From Augochlora pura (lineage: Eukaryota > Arthropoda > Insecta > Hymenoptera > Halictidae), in the NCBI RefSeq assembly GCF_028453695.1, contig NC_135775.1:2666001-2730000 (forward strand): DNA of 64,000 nucleotides, read 5' to 3'. The notes beneath the pieces were generated by a model. That model saw only the letters and a list, made by a program, of their open reading frames with translations, made no database searches and was not told the origin of the DNA. Shown here piece after piece: positions 1-11,968 of the stretch; the stretch's first letter is position 1; each line of letters begins with the position of its first letter. Both the position numbers and the translations under genes were made by a program.

Positions 1-174
1 TTCGAATTCCTTTCTACGGGTTCCGAGAACGAAACACGCACACAGAAAGCATAGGTGCGGATACGCTGGAACGTATAACTTGCGACATTTTTTTGCGAAA
101 CCGCTGCAGCGTGCACACTTGTTCGTAACTGTTGAAACTGGCTTCAGGCGAGAGATGTTGAGGCGTCGATTATC

Positions 175-251
175 GGAGCCTCTGTTATTTGAACCGTTTA
201 ATTAGGTATGTTGTCTCGTTTTGCGTGGACTGTTCGGATAATCGAGGCTCC
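175..251. mobile_element. 77-bp MITE-like element with pogo/Tigger-type terminal inverted repeats
   Basis: The left end GGAGCCTCTGTTATTTGAAC (175-194) is the inverted complement, with about five mismatches, of the right end at 232-251 (GTTCGGATAATCGAGGCTCC). Related ends occur at 22074, 27006 and 39478 in this window. The core CTCGGTTATCCGAA resembles ends of pogo/Tigger-type elements as I recall them. With 77 bp it can code for nothing and would be mobilised in trans if ever active. Confidence 0.55.
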
Positions 252-1138
252 TGTGTGTTGGCGATGTTCCTTGGAAATGAAGGAAATTAGAGGTTTAATT
301 TAAATATTGTTTTATATGTTAAGATTTCGACTGCCATGTCATCTGTATGCAGATAGCGATTATCAGTTCGACTCATCCGCGTTCTAGAAGTCCTAGCAAC
401 ATTCGGTTTGTTCGACGTTATCATGTTAAAAATAGACCTAGTGAAAAATTTGTGTGATCCATGTGTGACCGACGCGGTACTAAACATCGTAGCCGTTTTA
501 ACTGTCGCAAGTCGTAAGCGAGTTCAACTTATGTACTTAGCCGCTATCTCTGAAGCGTTTACACGTGTCACGAAACCCGCCCTCCAAAGAAATGCCGCAA
601 GCTACTTGTTGGTGCATCCGTCACCTTGACTCCAGCAGAGATCCATAAGATTCAATGATCTTGTCTAAAAATTATCCATTGTTCTCCTGCGTTTAAATAA
701 TTTTTTGAGTTGTTCTATGGTCTGGAACAAGACGAACAATGTGGTTCGATCTGTTCTTAATTTCTGTTCCTTGCTTTGAAAATTTCTATTTTGCATACGT
801 AACTATAGCGTAATGCGTTATAACGTTTTAAATACTTTTTGAAAGTGTGTATTAAAAGATTGATCGAAGAGCGTAAAAAATGTATAAAAGATTATCGTGC
901 GAGCGCGTTCAAACGTATACGCCGAACCCGTTCACGTTCGACGATGGCAGGCGTGAATGAGACGGCGCCGATTTTTCGGCGATTGCGCGCGCGCGCGGTT
1001 TCGTCGCGGTACGAAACGAAGCGCGGGGGACCAACGGCCCCTCGGAATCGGTCTCGAGAGAAGAGGGCCTTTGCCGGTCGATCGGTCAAAATCAGATGTA
1101 TCGGGCACGTTTGCCCCCCCGCGGTTTGCTTCCATCGA

Positions 1139-1253
1139 AAATCCAGATCTGTACGTGGACGGATGCGACGAGGAGGTGAAGCAGGAGGAGGTGGAGGAAG
1201 AGAACGACGACGACGACGACGGCGACCAGTTAGATGTCAGCCGGGCATGTTAA
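1139..1253 (+). other. Weak candidate acidic coding exon
   Basis: After a pyrimidine-containing stretch and a CAG at 1146-1148, one frame stays open to a TAA at 1251-1253. It encodes about 34 residues with a Glu/Asp cluster (a run of five Asp). It could be a terminal exon of an unseen gene or a chance product of GGAGG and GAC repeats in CpG-rich DNA. No upstream exon was found, so I give it little weight. Confidence 0.12.
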
Positions 1254-4200
1254 ACGAGTGTGCGTCTCTTGTAGAAGACGGAAGGGGGAGGGAGAAGTCC
1301 CAACGCGACGCACGCGTGTACGCGCGATCCACCGACGGTGATCAATCACCTTCAAACTGTGGTCGTACAATGCATGTCGTGCCACCAGAATCTTGCCGCT
1401 CGAGAGAGAGCTATTGTTGCCACCCACGTCGCCTCTCGACTTCTGCTCGGCCTGAACCGCCGCGACATTCTAGTTTTCCATCGAAATCCAAGGGATCGCC
1501 GTCTCTACACCCCCTCGAGCAAATTCTGTCGGGTGACCCCTACTCTCGATTCGAATCTCACCGAGTCCCGGTCGTCGACTTCTTCTTCCCGCATATGCGA
1601 TACGCGAATATGTACCGTGATACGTGCTCCCGATGTTCCGTCGATCGGGAAGGGGCCCCGTCCGCCGTAAATCCTATTTTTTCGAATTGACCGATCCGAA
1701 ATCTAAAGGGGCGCGGCCGTATAAATACGTGGGAAACGTCCCGCCGGGAGACAGACCCGAGGGTTGTCCCTCTCTCCGTGGAGCGTCGCGGATCGAGAGG
1801 CGAATTTTTAAAAGATTCGACGTCGTAAAATCCGTCCCGTACCAGTCGCACGCTGCTCGATAATTTCTAATCGGTAAATTTTTCAAATGTCTCATTTAAC
1901 TTATTAATCAGTCAATATAAAACATATCAGGATGCGTAGATCTATCGCCAATAATATTACGTCAGCAAGCAATATTTCAAGCAGGAATATTTCCTGGCCT
2001 TCCAAAAAACTCGAGCACCGCCATGAAGCGACGCATCGGGTGCGACAATCGTGGTGTAGAATTTCGTAGCGATAGCAGCACGCGTGCCAGACGCGTACAC
2101 AGGGCGACCGTGCTCTCTGCGTAGTAACTTGTTCAACAGACCGGGGATGAGGCTGTTCCGATCGGGCGTATCTGGCTCGCGTTAAAACTGGATCCTGAAG
2201 TGCGTCGGAAGAAAAGGTGAGCGACGCGTGCCCACTTATCCGGCGCGTTATCTGTCGGGCCTCTGCCGTGGCTGGCCGGATCAGGCTGGTGAGATTCCAG
2301 GCGTGTTCCCGGATAGTATTCGAGGAAACGTTTTAGGAACACGCAGGGCGCTGGCCGCGCGTCGAAGAGCAGCAGGGAGAACGTTTCTGTCGAGACAACG
2401 AACGGAAGGTCCCCGGCGAGATTTCGCGATAGAATCCTGGAGAATCGATGGTATCTCGTTCGGGGGGTCAGCCGAGAAGCAGCCCTCGATGACTGGGACA
2501 CGGATCTCTCGCCATTAGTCGGGCAGCGGTGGTTCCATTTGCCAGCGAAAAACCGACGGTAACACGGGGGAGAGAAACCGGCGCGCTGGCCCACAGCGTG
2601 GACGAGCGCGGACGAGCGTGGCCGCCCATCGTGCGTGGGACACCGCGTAAAAATGAGTTGTGTCAACGTGCGGCCCCGGGGCCCCCCGGCGCGGTTGCCA
2701 CCAGGTGGTCAACTTGTTTTATAATACCGTGCCTCTTCGTATACGGGCTTCTATGCGTGGCCCCGTCTCTTTCCGCGTGCTTCGGAATTACACGTAACCA
2801 CCCGACACCCGAATTGTGCGCGCCGATTCCGTCGGTCGAACCTGTCGCGCTTCGCACCTACACCCGTCGCCTGTTCCTAGATCCGCATTCATCAATGAAA
2901 ATCTCTAGGAATGCAGTATGAACCGTATCCATTATATGATTGTTCTGTGGAAAGTGTGAATAATTGTACAGTTAAATGAATGTACATAAAAATGTACAGT
3001 TGTGTGAATAATTATAGACTCGAAGTAACGAGATACTATATTTTCTGTTAATTCTAATATAGAAAATATTATCTTATTATTTTTATTATCTCGTTTTTTA
3101 ATTATTTTAGTATTTTGTTTAAATATCTACAGAAATATAATAGTTACTTTGAGTCCACAATTATGCACATTACTGTGCACAACTCTCAAAAAATACTTGG
3201 ATACTCACGTCATTTTTACGACACTTTCTAAGTGTAATATTTCCTGACGTCACAATGAAGAAACTAAACAAAATTAAAGAGTGTCAAAAATCAGCCAAAA
3301 AATACGCAGAACATAAAAGTCATTTAATTATTAAAACCGAAACTAGGAAGTTAAAATTCACCATACAGAATATTAATCAAACTCTTTCGTACACTAAAAA
3401 TCTTATTAACAGTTCGTTCAGTATATTATATTTATTTCATATATTACAAATTCTCAATTAAAATATTAAAAATTACCCATACGCGACCGTCGTTCACTCA
3501 ACGTCTCAACAATATTCTATATCTTCTAAATATTCTATCCTCGATCCTAAACTGCACGAACCGCGGCACAGAAATCCTAACAGTCTCCTGTAATAATAAT
3601 AACATACAGCGCTTAAAATTATACAATTTAATTATTGAAATCTCTTAGGTCGTTAAAAGTTCATCCGCCGGTTTTACAGCCGCATTAAATTTTCTAATCC
3701 GTTTCATACAGAGACGGTGTGTGTCCAAGGGTTCGCCGCTTTCGTTTTACAATCGGAACGGCTACGCTCGGTTGCCTTTCCCGCTTCTATATACCTGTGA
3801 TCCGTCACCGATCCAGATATTACACCGCCCCGAACCTCGTGATATACATCGAGATAGCCTTACTGACGTGTCCTACAGGACGAGACGGTCCTCCCCTCCT
3901 TCCTCCATCCCTTCGTCGTCGTTGCATATAGAGCTGCGGAAGAAGCTTATTGATAGCGAACCAATGAAGAATTAACAGCGAGAATGTCACAGCTGGTAAA
4001 AGTGATTACAATTATAAATGTATGCGGTGGATTTAAAGATGAGCGAGAGATATAATTATTCTCGATTACTATCGATGAGATATCTAACGAATATGGCCTC
4101 TTGGCTGCTTATAAACTAGACCACGACGAATTTAATCGAACTCGACGATATCATATGTTTCCTATTTTTGATTTCAGCTATCAAGATGAAAAGAAGCGAT

Positions 4201-5177
4201 ATACTTTTGGCTGGGAAGGTACATGTGTTACAATTTTTGTATTTGGGTTTAGTAAACGAAAAGCAATTGTTTTAACCCTCGAAACACTGGACAACGAAAC
4301 CTTCAGGTTGGCTACACTGGAAAATCGTTCATGGTTTTAATATTTCAATAAATAAAATTATTATTTCTTAGCGAATCTTAATTCTAGTAATACATCGTGT
4401 TAATATTCGTCTATTTTTTAGTTTATGTTCAAAGATGGAACTTCAGTCCGAACGCAAATATTTAATCTCAGCTCTAAAATATACTAAAATGCAAATATCT
4501 TCAAAACCAATGATCTCTCGCAAGAAATGCCTCAATTATTTCACGAAGAAACCAACGAGCTGACTGAACAACTTTACATAACCTGACATAACCTGATCTT
4601 GATATACCCTCGACGCGTCCACTTAGAACAATCTTACCATCGCATCGCCTAGTCCCAAAAACCATACAAACTTCCTCTGTAACAATATTTATCATCGTCG
4701 ACGGTTTTCGAAGACATTCGATTGGAATCGATCGCGCTGTATAATTACGCCGCGAACACGAGGAGGAAACGTTGCTCGGAGAGAGAGCAGTTGTCGCGAT
4801 TTAATGCCGTCGGATTCGAAGAAGTTATTTCGCTTGGAACGGAGACGGATACGGGGAGCGTAGCACTGCAGCCGAAGCGGCGGCGGCTCTCGCGGGTTTC
4901 GTTTCTCGTGGATGCAAGAATCGATTCGAGATGATTAGCGATAATGTCAAGGGAGTCCGGAGGCACGTCCGTGATGAGTCCGTGACCGGCGTGCCCCGTG
5001 CTGTGTCGGCGTGGTTTAACTCGCTCCAGTACGTCGATACGTAACCACGAATCCACCTAATTGAAGTAACCACAAGGCGCACCGCGCCACGTTACACGCC
5101 GATGCAATCGAGGAAACGAAACGGGCCGGGGAGAGTGAGGAGCGGAGAAGGGAAAAGGAAAATGGCCAGAGCAGAAA

Positions 5178-5205
5178 CAGAGAGAGAGAGAGAAAGAGAG
5201 AGAGG
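5178..5205. repeat. (AG)n microsatellite
   Basis: An almost pure AG tract broken by one extra A, inside a purine-rich stretch from about 5110 to 5300. Confidence 0.85.
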
Positions 5206-5519
5206 GGTGGAGAGGGGAAAGGAAGGAAACACGGAAAAGAATCGAATATCGGAACGGTCGAAGAATCGAGGAGGTAAAAGAGCGCGGGAAGGAGCGCGGT
5301 TGAGCAAACTACGTCTACCGTTCGACGGCTGCCTCCTGTTTCTATCTGTTTCTCTCGGCAGCTAGCGTTTCCGTTCGCACGTGCCGATTCCAGCGCATCG
5401 GCATCGAATTCTTTCGTTCTTTCCGCTCCGAGGATACGCCGATTATGTATTAGATTGTATAATGAGTCCGTTCGCGCCTTCTGGAAAATATAGTACCGCG
5501 CTGACGTCGACAATTACAG

Positions 5520-5822
5520 TTTAATTTATACTGTGTTAAAGTAGACACTTCCAGCTTTTATTTGAGCTAAATTAAATAGAAATATCTCTATGGAAATGTA
5601 TTTTAAAATCCATCTGAATTTTTCCTTTTAATCCTTGTGAGTTCCATGATGTCAGAGATCGATTTCTTTTAATATTTCAAAATTATCTTGTTATTCTATT
5701 ATAATATAATTTACTATGTCTTAAAGTAGACACTTTCAACTTTAATTTCTGCTAAATCGCATAGAAATATCTCTACGAGAACGTATTTTAAAATTTATCT
5801 GAATTATCGCTTTAAATTCGTG
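5520..5822. repeat. Diverged direct duplication, two copies offset by about 185 bp
   Basis: The segment 5520-5640 recurs at about 5705-5822. Shared landmarks are TTAAAGTAGACACTT (5536 and 5721), TAGAAATATCTCTA and GTATTTTAAAAT, in the same order and spacing. By eye identity is about three quarters. Both copies are AT-rich and non-coding. Confidence 0.75.
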
Positions 5823-6040
5823 GAATTATCCTTTCCTTTTCCAGGAGAGATGCGCGAACGGACCTGTTACACAAGCTAATTATTTTGCGAGAGGAAACGA
5901 TGGACAGGACGAGAACGCAAGAATTTCGTTGCTCGCGAGGAACATTACCACTTGATGCATAGTATAAATATATTTATGTGAATATTTCGTTATATGTTTG
6001 TGTCTACATAGCGCGACACGTACATGCTACTAAATGCCAC

Positions 6041-6109
6041 CTCTCTCTCTCTCTCTCTATTTCTTTCAATCTTTCTCACTCTCTCCCTCTCTTTCTCTCT
6101 CTTTTTCTC
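6041..6109. repeat. CT-rich microsatellite
   Basis: A (CT)n core at 6041-6058 is followed by interrupted TCTTTC/CTCTCC repeats to about 6109. Confidence 0.8.
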
Positions 6110-7504
6110 AACCGGATACATTGCGAGACGATCGTTGATCCCGCCGTTCGATCTAGCGGGAAGCGGCCAGTCTTGTCCATCTCCGTGAATATCCAGTTCA
6201 CGTAACGTTCAAACAAGTTCACGTGAGAAAAAACATTAGGCGGTGAATATTCTGGTTAACAAATAATACGACGGTCGCTCAATAAATAATACGTGAATCT
6301 CGTACCGACCAGCCAGAAGCGTACGCTTCATTGGTCGTTCCTATTGAACTCGCCGATTGCGACGCGACTAAACGCGACGGTTGTTGATCTCCCGCGAGGA
6401 TATATAGCACCGTCCGTGCCTCCGTACCTGTGCCGTCGAAATCGATTCACGCTCGAATCGATGTGTATCGGCCAAGTAATGTATAAATGCGTATCGATCC
6501 GATCGGTCGATCCGTGCGGACCCGTGTCGAGACAGACGCTGATATGTACAAAAATCAGATGCCAAAAATGTCTTCGAGAGCAAAAGACGCTTCTACGGGA
6601 ACGGTTCGTCCGGGGCCGTTAGCTGCCGTCTACAATTTTTCGGAAAATCGAAATCACCGTCGGGGCAGACTCGATAATTAATATCTGTATGCTAGTTGAA
6701 CGTGTTCGCTCGTTCGCTTCGTTATATGCAGTCTGAGATATACGTACGTATCTATAAACCATGTATCTACGATATACATACCGTATGTTTATACAATAAT
6801 CGCTCGATCTCTAATACTGGTCTCGCTTCCAAACAATTTCATCCAGTACGCTGGAAGAGGAACGCTCCGATACTTTTGTATTTTACTCCCGAGAAATTGG
6901 CTGATTCCACGACGAAACACCGGCGAACGCTACACTTCGTGATCCCCCGGTTCGATCTCCCGATTATTAGAGAAACACGAGAAACAACGCTGTTCGTAGA
7001 GGTAGCACCAATCGTTGCGATAAAAAAGATTATCGATGAAATTTTGAACGATTACCGTCGATGAGCTTTTCGTCGTTTTCGTAAAATGCGATCAACAGCG
7101 ACGATTACGGTTACGCGCAATTTTTAAAAAATTAGAAAATTTTTGTGCAGTTCGATTGAAGTGTTACCCGATCGTAATTTCAAGCTGGATTAATCCGCGC
7201 CGCGTGGAATGTGATCGCGATCGTAACGTGGCGATATAGATACATTCGATTAGACTCGATTGGAATTGTCGCGTTGATGTTGGCGGCTTGTTTTCTGCTT
7301 TTCTTCTCGACGATCGATGTTTCTTTCTTCTTCTTCTTTTTTTTTCTCTCCCCCCGAGAAAGGAACCATAAAAGAGCACAGTCTCGATTTTCTAACAGTG
7401 CATTATACTACGCGTTAGATTCGCCGCTCGCCTATCGTTGAATAGAACATAGTTTCCCTTTTCGGGCATGCATCGCTCTCTCTCTCTCAAAATAAATACC
7501 CTTT

Positions 7505-8307
7505 TTACAAGAGCGCGCACTTCCTTTTCTTGACTGGCTCCGGTGGTTCGAGGGCAGCTAGTATGGCTTCGTCGAACACGTTCTTCAAACCTTTCTGCAA
7601 AGTTAACATCGTTTTCGGTCAGTGTCTTGTCGCACTTGGAACCGGGAACGCATTTAAAAATACACGAATGAACACGTATGTATTTACTTGCGTAAGGGCA
7701 CTGCATTCCACATATTTCACCGCTTTCAACTCTTTGGCAAGCTTCTCTCCTTGCTCCGCCGATATCGGCTTTTGTTTATTCTTCGCCAATTTCTCAGTAG
7801 TTGTACCGTCGTCTCTCAAATCGATCTGGGTACCGACGAGTAGGAACGGTGTCCTCGGACAATGATGCGTTATCTCCGGTACCCACTGAAACAAAATAAC
7901 CATGAAACAAATGCTCTTACGTTTTTTCGTCTAGAACAAATATTTTTGTATAATACTCAACCTTCTCCTTAACGTTTTCAAACGACGAAGGCGATACTAC
8001 GGAGAAACAGACGAGAAACACATCTGTCTGAGGATAACTCAACGGTCTCAGCCTGTCGTAATCTTCCTGACCTGTAACATTGCATTGTATCAATATCTTG
8101 AAGCAGTTTAAAATTGTAGTAAATCTTACCAGCTGTATCAAACAATCCTAGAGTATATGGATCTCCTCCTATCATCACTGTGACTGCATAATTGTCAAAA
8201 ACTGTGGGCACATATTCGGATGGAAATTTATTGGTCGTGTAGGAGATCAGAAGACACGTTTTACCCACAGCTCCGTCGCCGACTACGACGCACTTTATTG
8301 TCTGCAT
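7505..8307 (-). CDS. Cdc42: Cdc42, Rho-family small GTPase (four coding exons)
   Basis: Cdc42 is a membrane-anchored GTP switch for actin organisation and cell polarity. The CDS is exon 1 8307-8130, exon 2 8071-7962, exon 3 7885-7688 and exon 4 7594-7505, all with GT-AG borders. It gives exactly 191 residues, the family's usual length. Visible motifs are the P-loop GDGAVGKT (residues 10-17), switch I with Thr35, DTAG-Gln61 (57-61), TQID (115-118) for guanine recognition and SAL near 158-160. The C-terminus is a Lys/Arg patch followed by CALL at 188-191, a CAAX box whose final Leu predicts geranylgeranylation. The start is the only ATG giving the canonical N-terminus. An acceptor at 8338-8339 implies the first coding exon begins at 8337, so at least one 5' UTR exon lies upstream. 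Sgf11 follows in the same orientation about 1.9 kb upstream. All key residues are intact, so the gene looks functional. Cdc42 rather than Rac or Rho is supported by the FPSEYVPTVFDNYAV switch I and TQID. Confidence 0.97.
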
Positions 8308-8337
8308 GTTGAAAATTCTCTGTGATATCTACAACAG
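8308..8337 (-). other. Cdc42: Proximal 5' UTR of Cdc42 within first coding exon
   Basis: On the minus strand a T-rich tract ends in CATAG with the AG at 8338-8339, a good acceptor, 30 nt upstream of the ATG. The rest of the 5' UTR would lie on an upstream exon that I could not place. Confidence 0.5.
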
Positions 8338-8831
8338 CTATGAAAAATAATAATTAATACGACAAATTTGTTAAAAATCTGTGCAATATGCGGATTGGAG
8401 CAAACAAAAGTCGCGAGCATAAATAGGTCAGTACTTTACTGTTAACAACAGTTAATTGCGAAACATCCTCGTTTTGTTCACTTTATTGTTGAATTTGACA
8501 GTTCGAATCGAATATTGTTTCCCGTGTGAATCATGTGCGCGCTCGATTCGTTCTTAACCTACAATCACGCGCTAGTATCTTTCGTCCGGACAGATCGAAG
8601 CGATCGCAACCGTTTCGCGCTTGTTGCGGTAATATGCGTATCATATAATTTCGCGAATTCGCGAGAAATTCGATGCACAGTTATCGTTCCGAAATGAAAA
8701 GCGAGTTACAGTAAATGACATAGTTACCTACAACCGTCCGACTGTCACTAAAGGTTAAAATTGTGGCTCATACTCTTGAAACGCAGAAACTGAACGGCTT
8801 CGAGTATTCCGAAAGAAAATAAAAAAGAATG

Positions 8832-8880
8832 TAAACAACATCTAACAGTCCAGAGCTATCCCACTGAGCTATTCCACGAT
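8832..8880 (-). other. tRNA-like fragment (A box only)
   Basis: The minus strand reads TAGCTCAGTGGGATAGC, a perfect match to the RNA polymerase III A-box consensus TRGCNNAGYNGG, about eight bases into the segment. A T6 run (a pol III terminator) follows downstream at about 8819-8825 on the plus-strand numbering. The expected B box (GGTTCGANTCC) is only weakly matched and no full cloverleaf folds. It may be a decayed tRNA, a tRNA-derived SINE head, or chance. Confidence 0.25.
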
Positions 8881-9428
8881 ACTTCACATTTATCTTGGAA
8901 TACACATTTCCCCTTTGTACATATGTAATATGTACACTGATTCACTGTGCAATAATGCCCATCCTGTGCACCTTAAATCCGATACTCATGACGGTTACGC
9001 GAACAGTATGGGTCTAGGGAAAATTAGAAAATTACGGGACCATGGAAACAAATGTATAAATATATTTATATCTAAACGTATAAATCTATTGTTTCAAAAC
9101 GTATGCTATTAGAATGTTACTGCAAATAAATTTTAATGTCTGTTCTATCGAATTTAACTGTAAGGAAAGTTACATCAGAATAAAGCTTTTACTGGGCCGT
9201 GAAACACTATCACCACATAGCGGTAAACGTGCGAACTAAATTTCTTCTCTGCCCATAGTATAAGGTCCCAAAAAATATTAATTATGGCAAAAGTAAAACA
9301 TAAAAAAATAAACCAGAGACCTAAGTTTGTTCAGGAGAATCTACTGCATTGATATCGTATGAAAAAAGCAGATGACAACAGTGGAAAAACAATAAAATTA
9401 GTAGACAATATTACCGATAGTAGATTTT

Positions 9429-9642
9429 GGCTAACAGTTTGCGCGTTTTGCCGCTACACTAATTGGCGCTGTACAGACCTCTGAAGAAGCTTCTTATTTT
9501 CGCCACAAGCGGCGCCATCGTCGCCGGTGTAATTTGGCTAACAGTTTGGGCATTTTACCGCTGCACTAATTGGCGCTGTACGGACCCCGAAACAAGCTTC
9601 TAGACTTCGCCACGAGAGGCGCCAGTTGTCATAAATGGCGCG
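9429..9642. repeat. 107-bp tandem duplication
   Basis: Two copies start at 9429 and 9536. Both begin GGCTAACAGTTTG and share CCGCT.CACTAATTGGCGC, TGTAC.GACC, AAGCTTCT and CGCCAC.AG.GGCGCCA in the same order. By eye about 85% identical. Each copy contains the self-complementary GGCGCC near its end. Confidence 0.85.
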
Positions 9643-9990
9643 ATTTTTAAACCTCCAGGAACAGAAGAATTATGCCGAATATTACAGTGCATCTTACAGC
9701 GAAAACCTCTACGATTGCAATGATAAATAAACATTTCTGGTGCATCGTCGATGCAGGAAAGTCTCTCGAATATTTCTGTACCCAAAACAAATACTTCTTC
9801 TCGCTAAAATTCATTCCACAACACAACACAATTCCTTCCGAGGGTCAGATTTAGTTCAGATGTTACATTAAGAGGCTCTTGTGGGAGAAACTAAATAAAG
9901 AAGAAGTCGTGATAATTCTCTCAATTTCTTTGTATTTGTCTCTATACATACTCCTCAATCACAATTGCAAAATATGTACGGTATACTCCA

Positions 9991-9996
9991 TTTATT
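9991..9996 (-). terminator. Sgf11: Poly(A) signal for Sgf11
   Basis: TTTATT on the plus strand is AATAAA on the minus strand, about 175 nt after the Sgf11 stop codon, a usual 3' UTR distance. Confidence 0.5.
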
Positions 9997-10169
9997 GTAC
10001 AACAATGAAAAGTTAAATGAAAAAAGGTCTGTTACCGTTTTAGATACATCTTGGATCGAACAATGTACTTTGGAAGCTTTGTACAAGCATATAGGAACAT
10101 TATCATTAGATAACCTTTTTCATTAGTCAGCTTACATGGTTAAAAAATAAATTAAATACACTATTTCTT

Positions 10170-11243
10170 TTAGTCACCTTGCGAAATTGGTGATCCACGG
10201 TCTCGTTTCGATCCCTTGCCTTTCCCCTTTGTCTTTGTTTCACGTTTTCTACTGATCGAAGACGTGGACGTTGTAGACGTAGAATCAGCAGGACTCGAAT
10301 GACTGGACCCTTCCCTGTCCCAACGTGCCAGCGCCTCCCTCAAATTCTGTCCATCATTCTCCTCGTACGTATCTACATCCACATGGAGATTATCCTGACC
10401 CGTCTGAGCATTGGTTCCAGATTCCAAGTTCGCCCTCATCTCTTTCCTCTGGTCCTCCGTGTGCTGGGGGCAACGCATCGACCTGGTGCACAACTTTTTG
10501 GTGTGCTCCGATACCACCCCACAAATCTGAGTCAACAAAATCCTCTTGTCTTCCAAAGACATGTTCTCGTAATTAGAGGGAGAATTCTCATTGCTACTGT
10601 GCACATGCTCGTTCATGTTATCCCCGTTTCTCTGGTTGTTCTTCTGCTGCTTCGTCCGCTTGATACCGTTCCGGTCTTTCCTACGCTTGCGTTTGTCATT
10701 ATTTAGGCTCCAGTCGACGTCGTCGTCGTCGTCGCTTATCACGCCGCTGAAATTGCTGAGATCCTTCGAGTTGTTCGCGATGCGTCTCGACGCGATCCGC
10801 GAGCTGTTCCGTCCCATGCCCATGCATTTTTCCAAATGCGTGGCGAAACGACAAGCCGCGACACCTCGGTCGCAGTTCGGGCAGTTGCATTCTTGGGATT
10901 TTTTCACAGGGTGCTGTCCGAACACGTCCAACCCAGGCGAATCTACAATAAACGAACATAACCTCGGTAAAAACGGGTGCCTCGAGGCGCGTGAAATTAC
11001 GGAAAATATCTGTTCGATTTACTCACCGACGATGGCATAAGACTCGTCGTCCGGTATGCCTTCTTCGACGTCCGAGCTGCCAGTTTTCGTAGTGCGATGC
11101 ACGTCGAAAACAAAACCCATCAGAACCTCGTCGAGCAGGTCGTCGTAAATTTCTTTCGTGGCCGTCTCCACATTCTCGTTTTTGCCCATAAAATCCAAGA
11201 ACCGTTTATTCAATTCCTGTATTCGTTCCTCGGTCACAGACAT
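10170..11243 (-). CDS. Sgf11: SAGA-associated factor 11 / ataxin-7-like 3 homologue
   Basis: Sgf11 is a nuclear subunit of the histone H2B deubiquitinase module of SAGA, where it anchors and activates the Usp22/Nonstop ubiquitin protease. The CDS is exon 1 11243-11027 and exon 2 10942-10170, split by an 84-nt GT-AG intron in phase 1. The product is 329 residues, closer to vertebrate ATXN7L3 (about 350) than to the shorter Drosophila protein. Residues 1-45 form the helical N-terminus that packs in the module. An Sgf11-type zinc finger follows with Cys93, Cys96, His108 and Cys112. An acidic Asp run and a strongly basic patch at about 155-175 (a likely nuclear signal) lead to an SCA7-type zinc-binding domain (Cys213, Cys224, Cys230 and His233 visible). 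The C-terminus is Ser/Thr-rich, then Lys/Gly-rich. The first ATG of the exon gives the family N-terminus, and no internal break is seen. It is head-to-head with the myofilin-like gene. Confidence 0.93.
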
Positions 11244-11948
11244 TTTCTAGTCTCGGACTATTCGTCGGCCAGAACACTCTCTGTTTACACTCCCGGAATG
11301 ACAGCTGTGAGTCGTAACATGTGCACTCCCTGGCCTTCGACACACGAATGCCTCTCATCGGGACGACGTGATCCTTTTATGGTTGTCCACACGATCTACC
11401 TGCACATATTTTAAACAGCTGAGCCCTTTACCGTAACGTGAACTTATCCGAAGAAACTTACGGTAGAAACAGGTACGTTGTCATAAATTTTGCACACTGT
11501 CGACAATGACAGCCGGAAGCGTGCGGACATGTTCCCCAGAGACTGTCTTACCAACAGATGGCCACACTCGGGTATTCGAAATTCGGAAGATCAACTCGTC
11601 AAAATTTAAACCTTTATATTCGTTACAATAAATTTATTAATAATAAAGAAATTAATTCTTTGAACATTAGTCGATTGTTCTCGCGTTTATCAATTCTTAT
11701 CGCTTCTTTATTAAGATATTGTATCCATTATCAGGAGTACACAGAAATAACATCATTTTTCTAGATATAATTTTATTTTATAAAATATATAAAACAGTTT
11801 AATCTACAGACTACTTCCCATCGTTATAAATTACACGACTTCTTCCATCTCTTTGGCAAACTTTCAATTGTAAAATGAGGAGACAATGTCTATTCAATCT
11901 AAAAGAAGACATTACTTATAGGTATTCTTAGTGCTTGATATATTATTA

Positions 11949-11968
11949 TTAGACCGTGGATCTTTATG
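11949..11968. repeat. Lone end of the GACYGCGGAT repeat family
   Basis: TTAGACCGTGGATCTTTATG matches the ends of the paired elements at 22441 and 28785, including the flanking TA. No inverted partner was seen nearby. Confidence 0.4.

Larger units (their letters stand above)
1..7504. other. Non-coding stretch left of Cdc42
   Basis: I see no gene that can be supported here. Open frames in the GC-rich part (about 840-1860) lack ATG starts or splice context and have Arg-rich translations typical of chance frames in CpG-rich DNA. The AT-rich parts carry only short chance frames. Sub-features listed separately are an inverted-repeat element at 175-251, a weak acidic open frame at 1139-1253, an AG tract at 5178-5205, a diverged duplication at 5520-5822 and a CT tract at 6041-6109. 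The right end must contain the 3' UTR of Cdc42, but no clear AATAAA on the minus strand was found close to its stop. Confidence 0.6.
8340..10169. other. Intergenic region between Cdc42 and Sgf11
   Basis: No coding region is supported. It should hold the promoter and first non-coding exon of Cdc42 on its left and the Sgf11 3' UTR on its right. It contains a tRNA-like A-box fragment (8832-8880), a 107-bp tandem duplication (9429-9642) and an Sgf11 poly(A) signal (9991-9996). Confidence 0.7.

Noticed and set aside
839..1690. 283-codon plus-strand open frame
   Set aside because: It starts with TTG, is Arg/Ser/Pro-rich, overlaps equally long frames on both strands and matches no family. CpG-rich sequence with few stop codons explains it.
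3255..3461. 68-codon Lys/Ile/Asn-rich frame with an ATG
   Set aside because: Composition follows the AT-rich background and no motif is present.
4101..4340. 79-codon frame
   Set aside because: It begins with TTG, and the nearby ATG is in another frame with an early stop. Although the composition is fairly balanced, nothing supports it.
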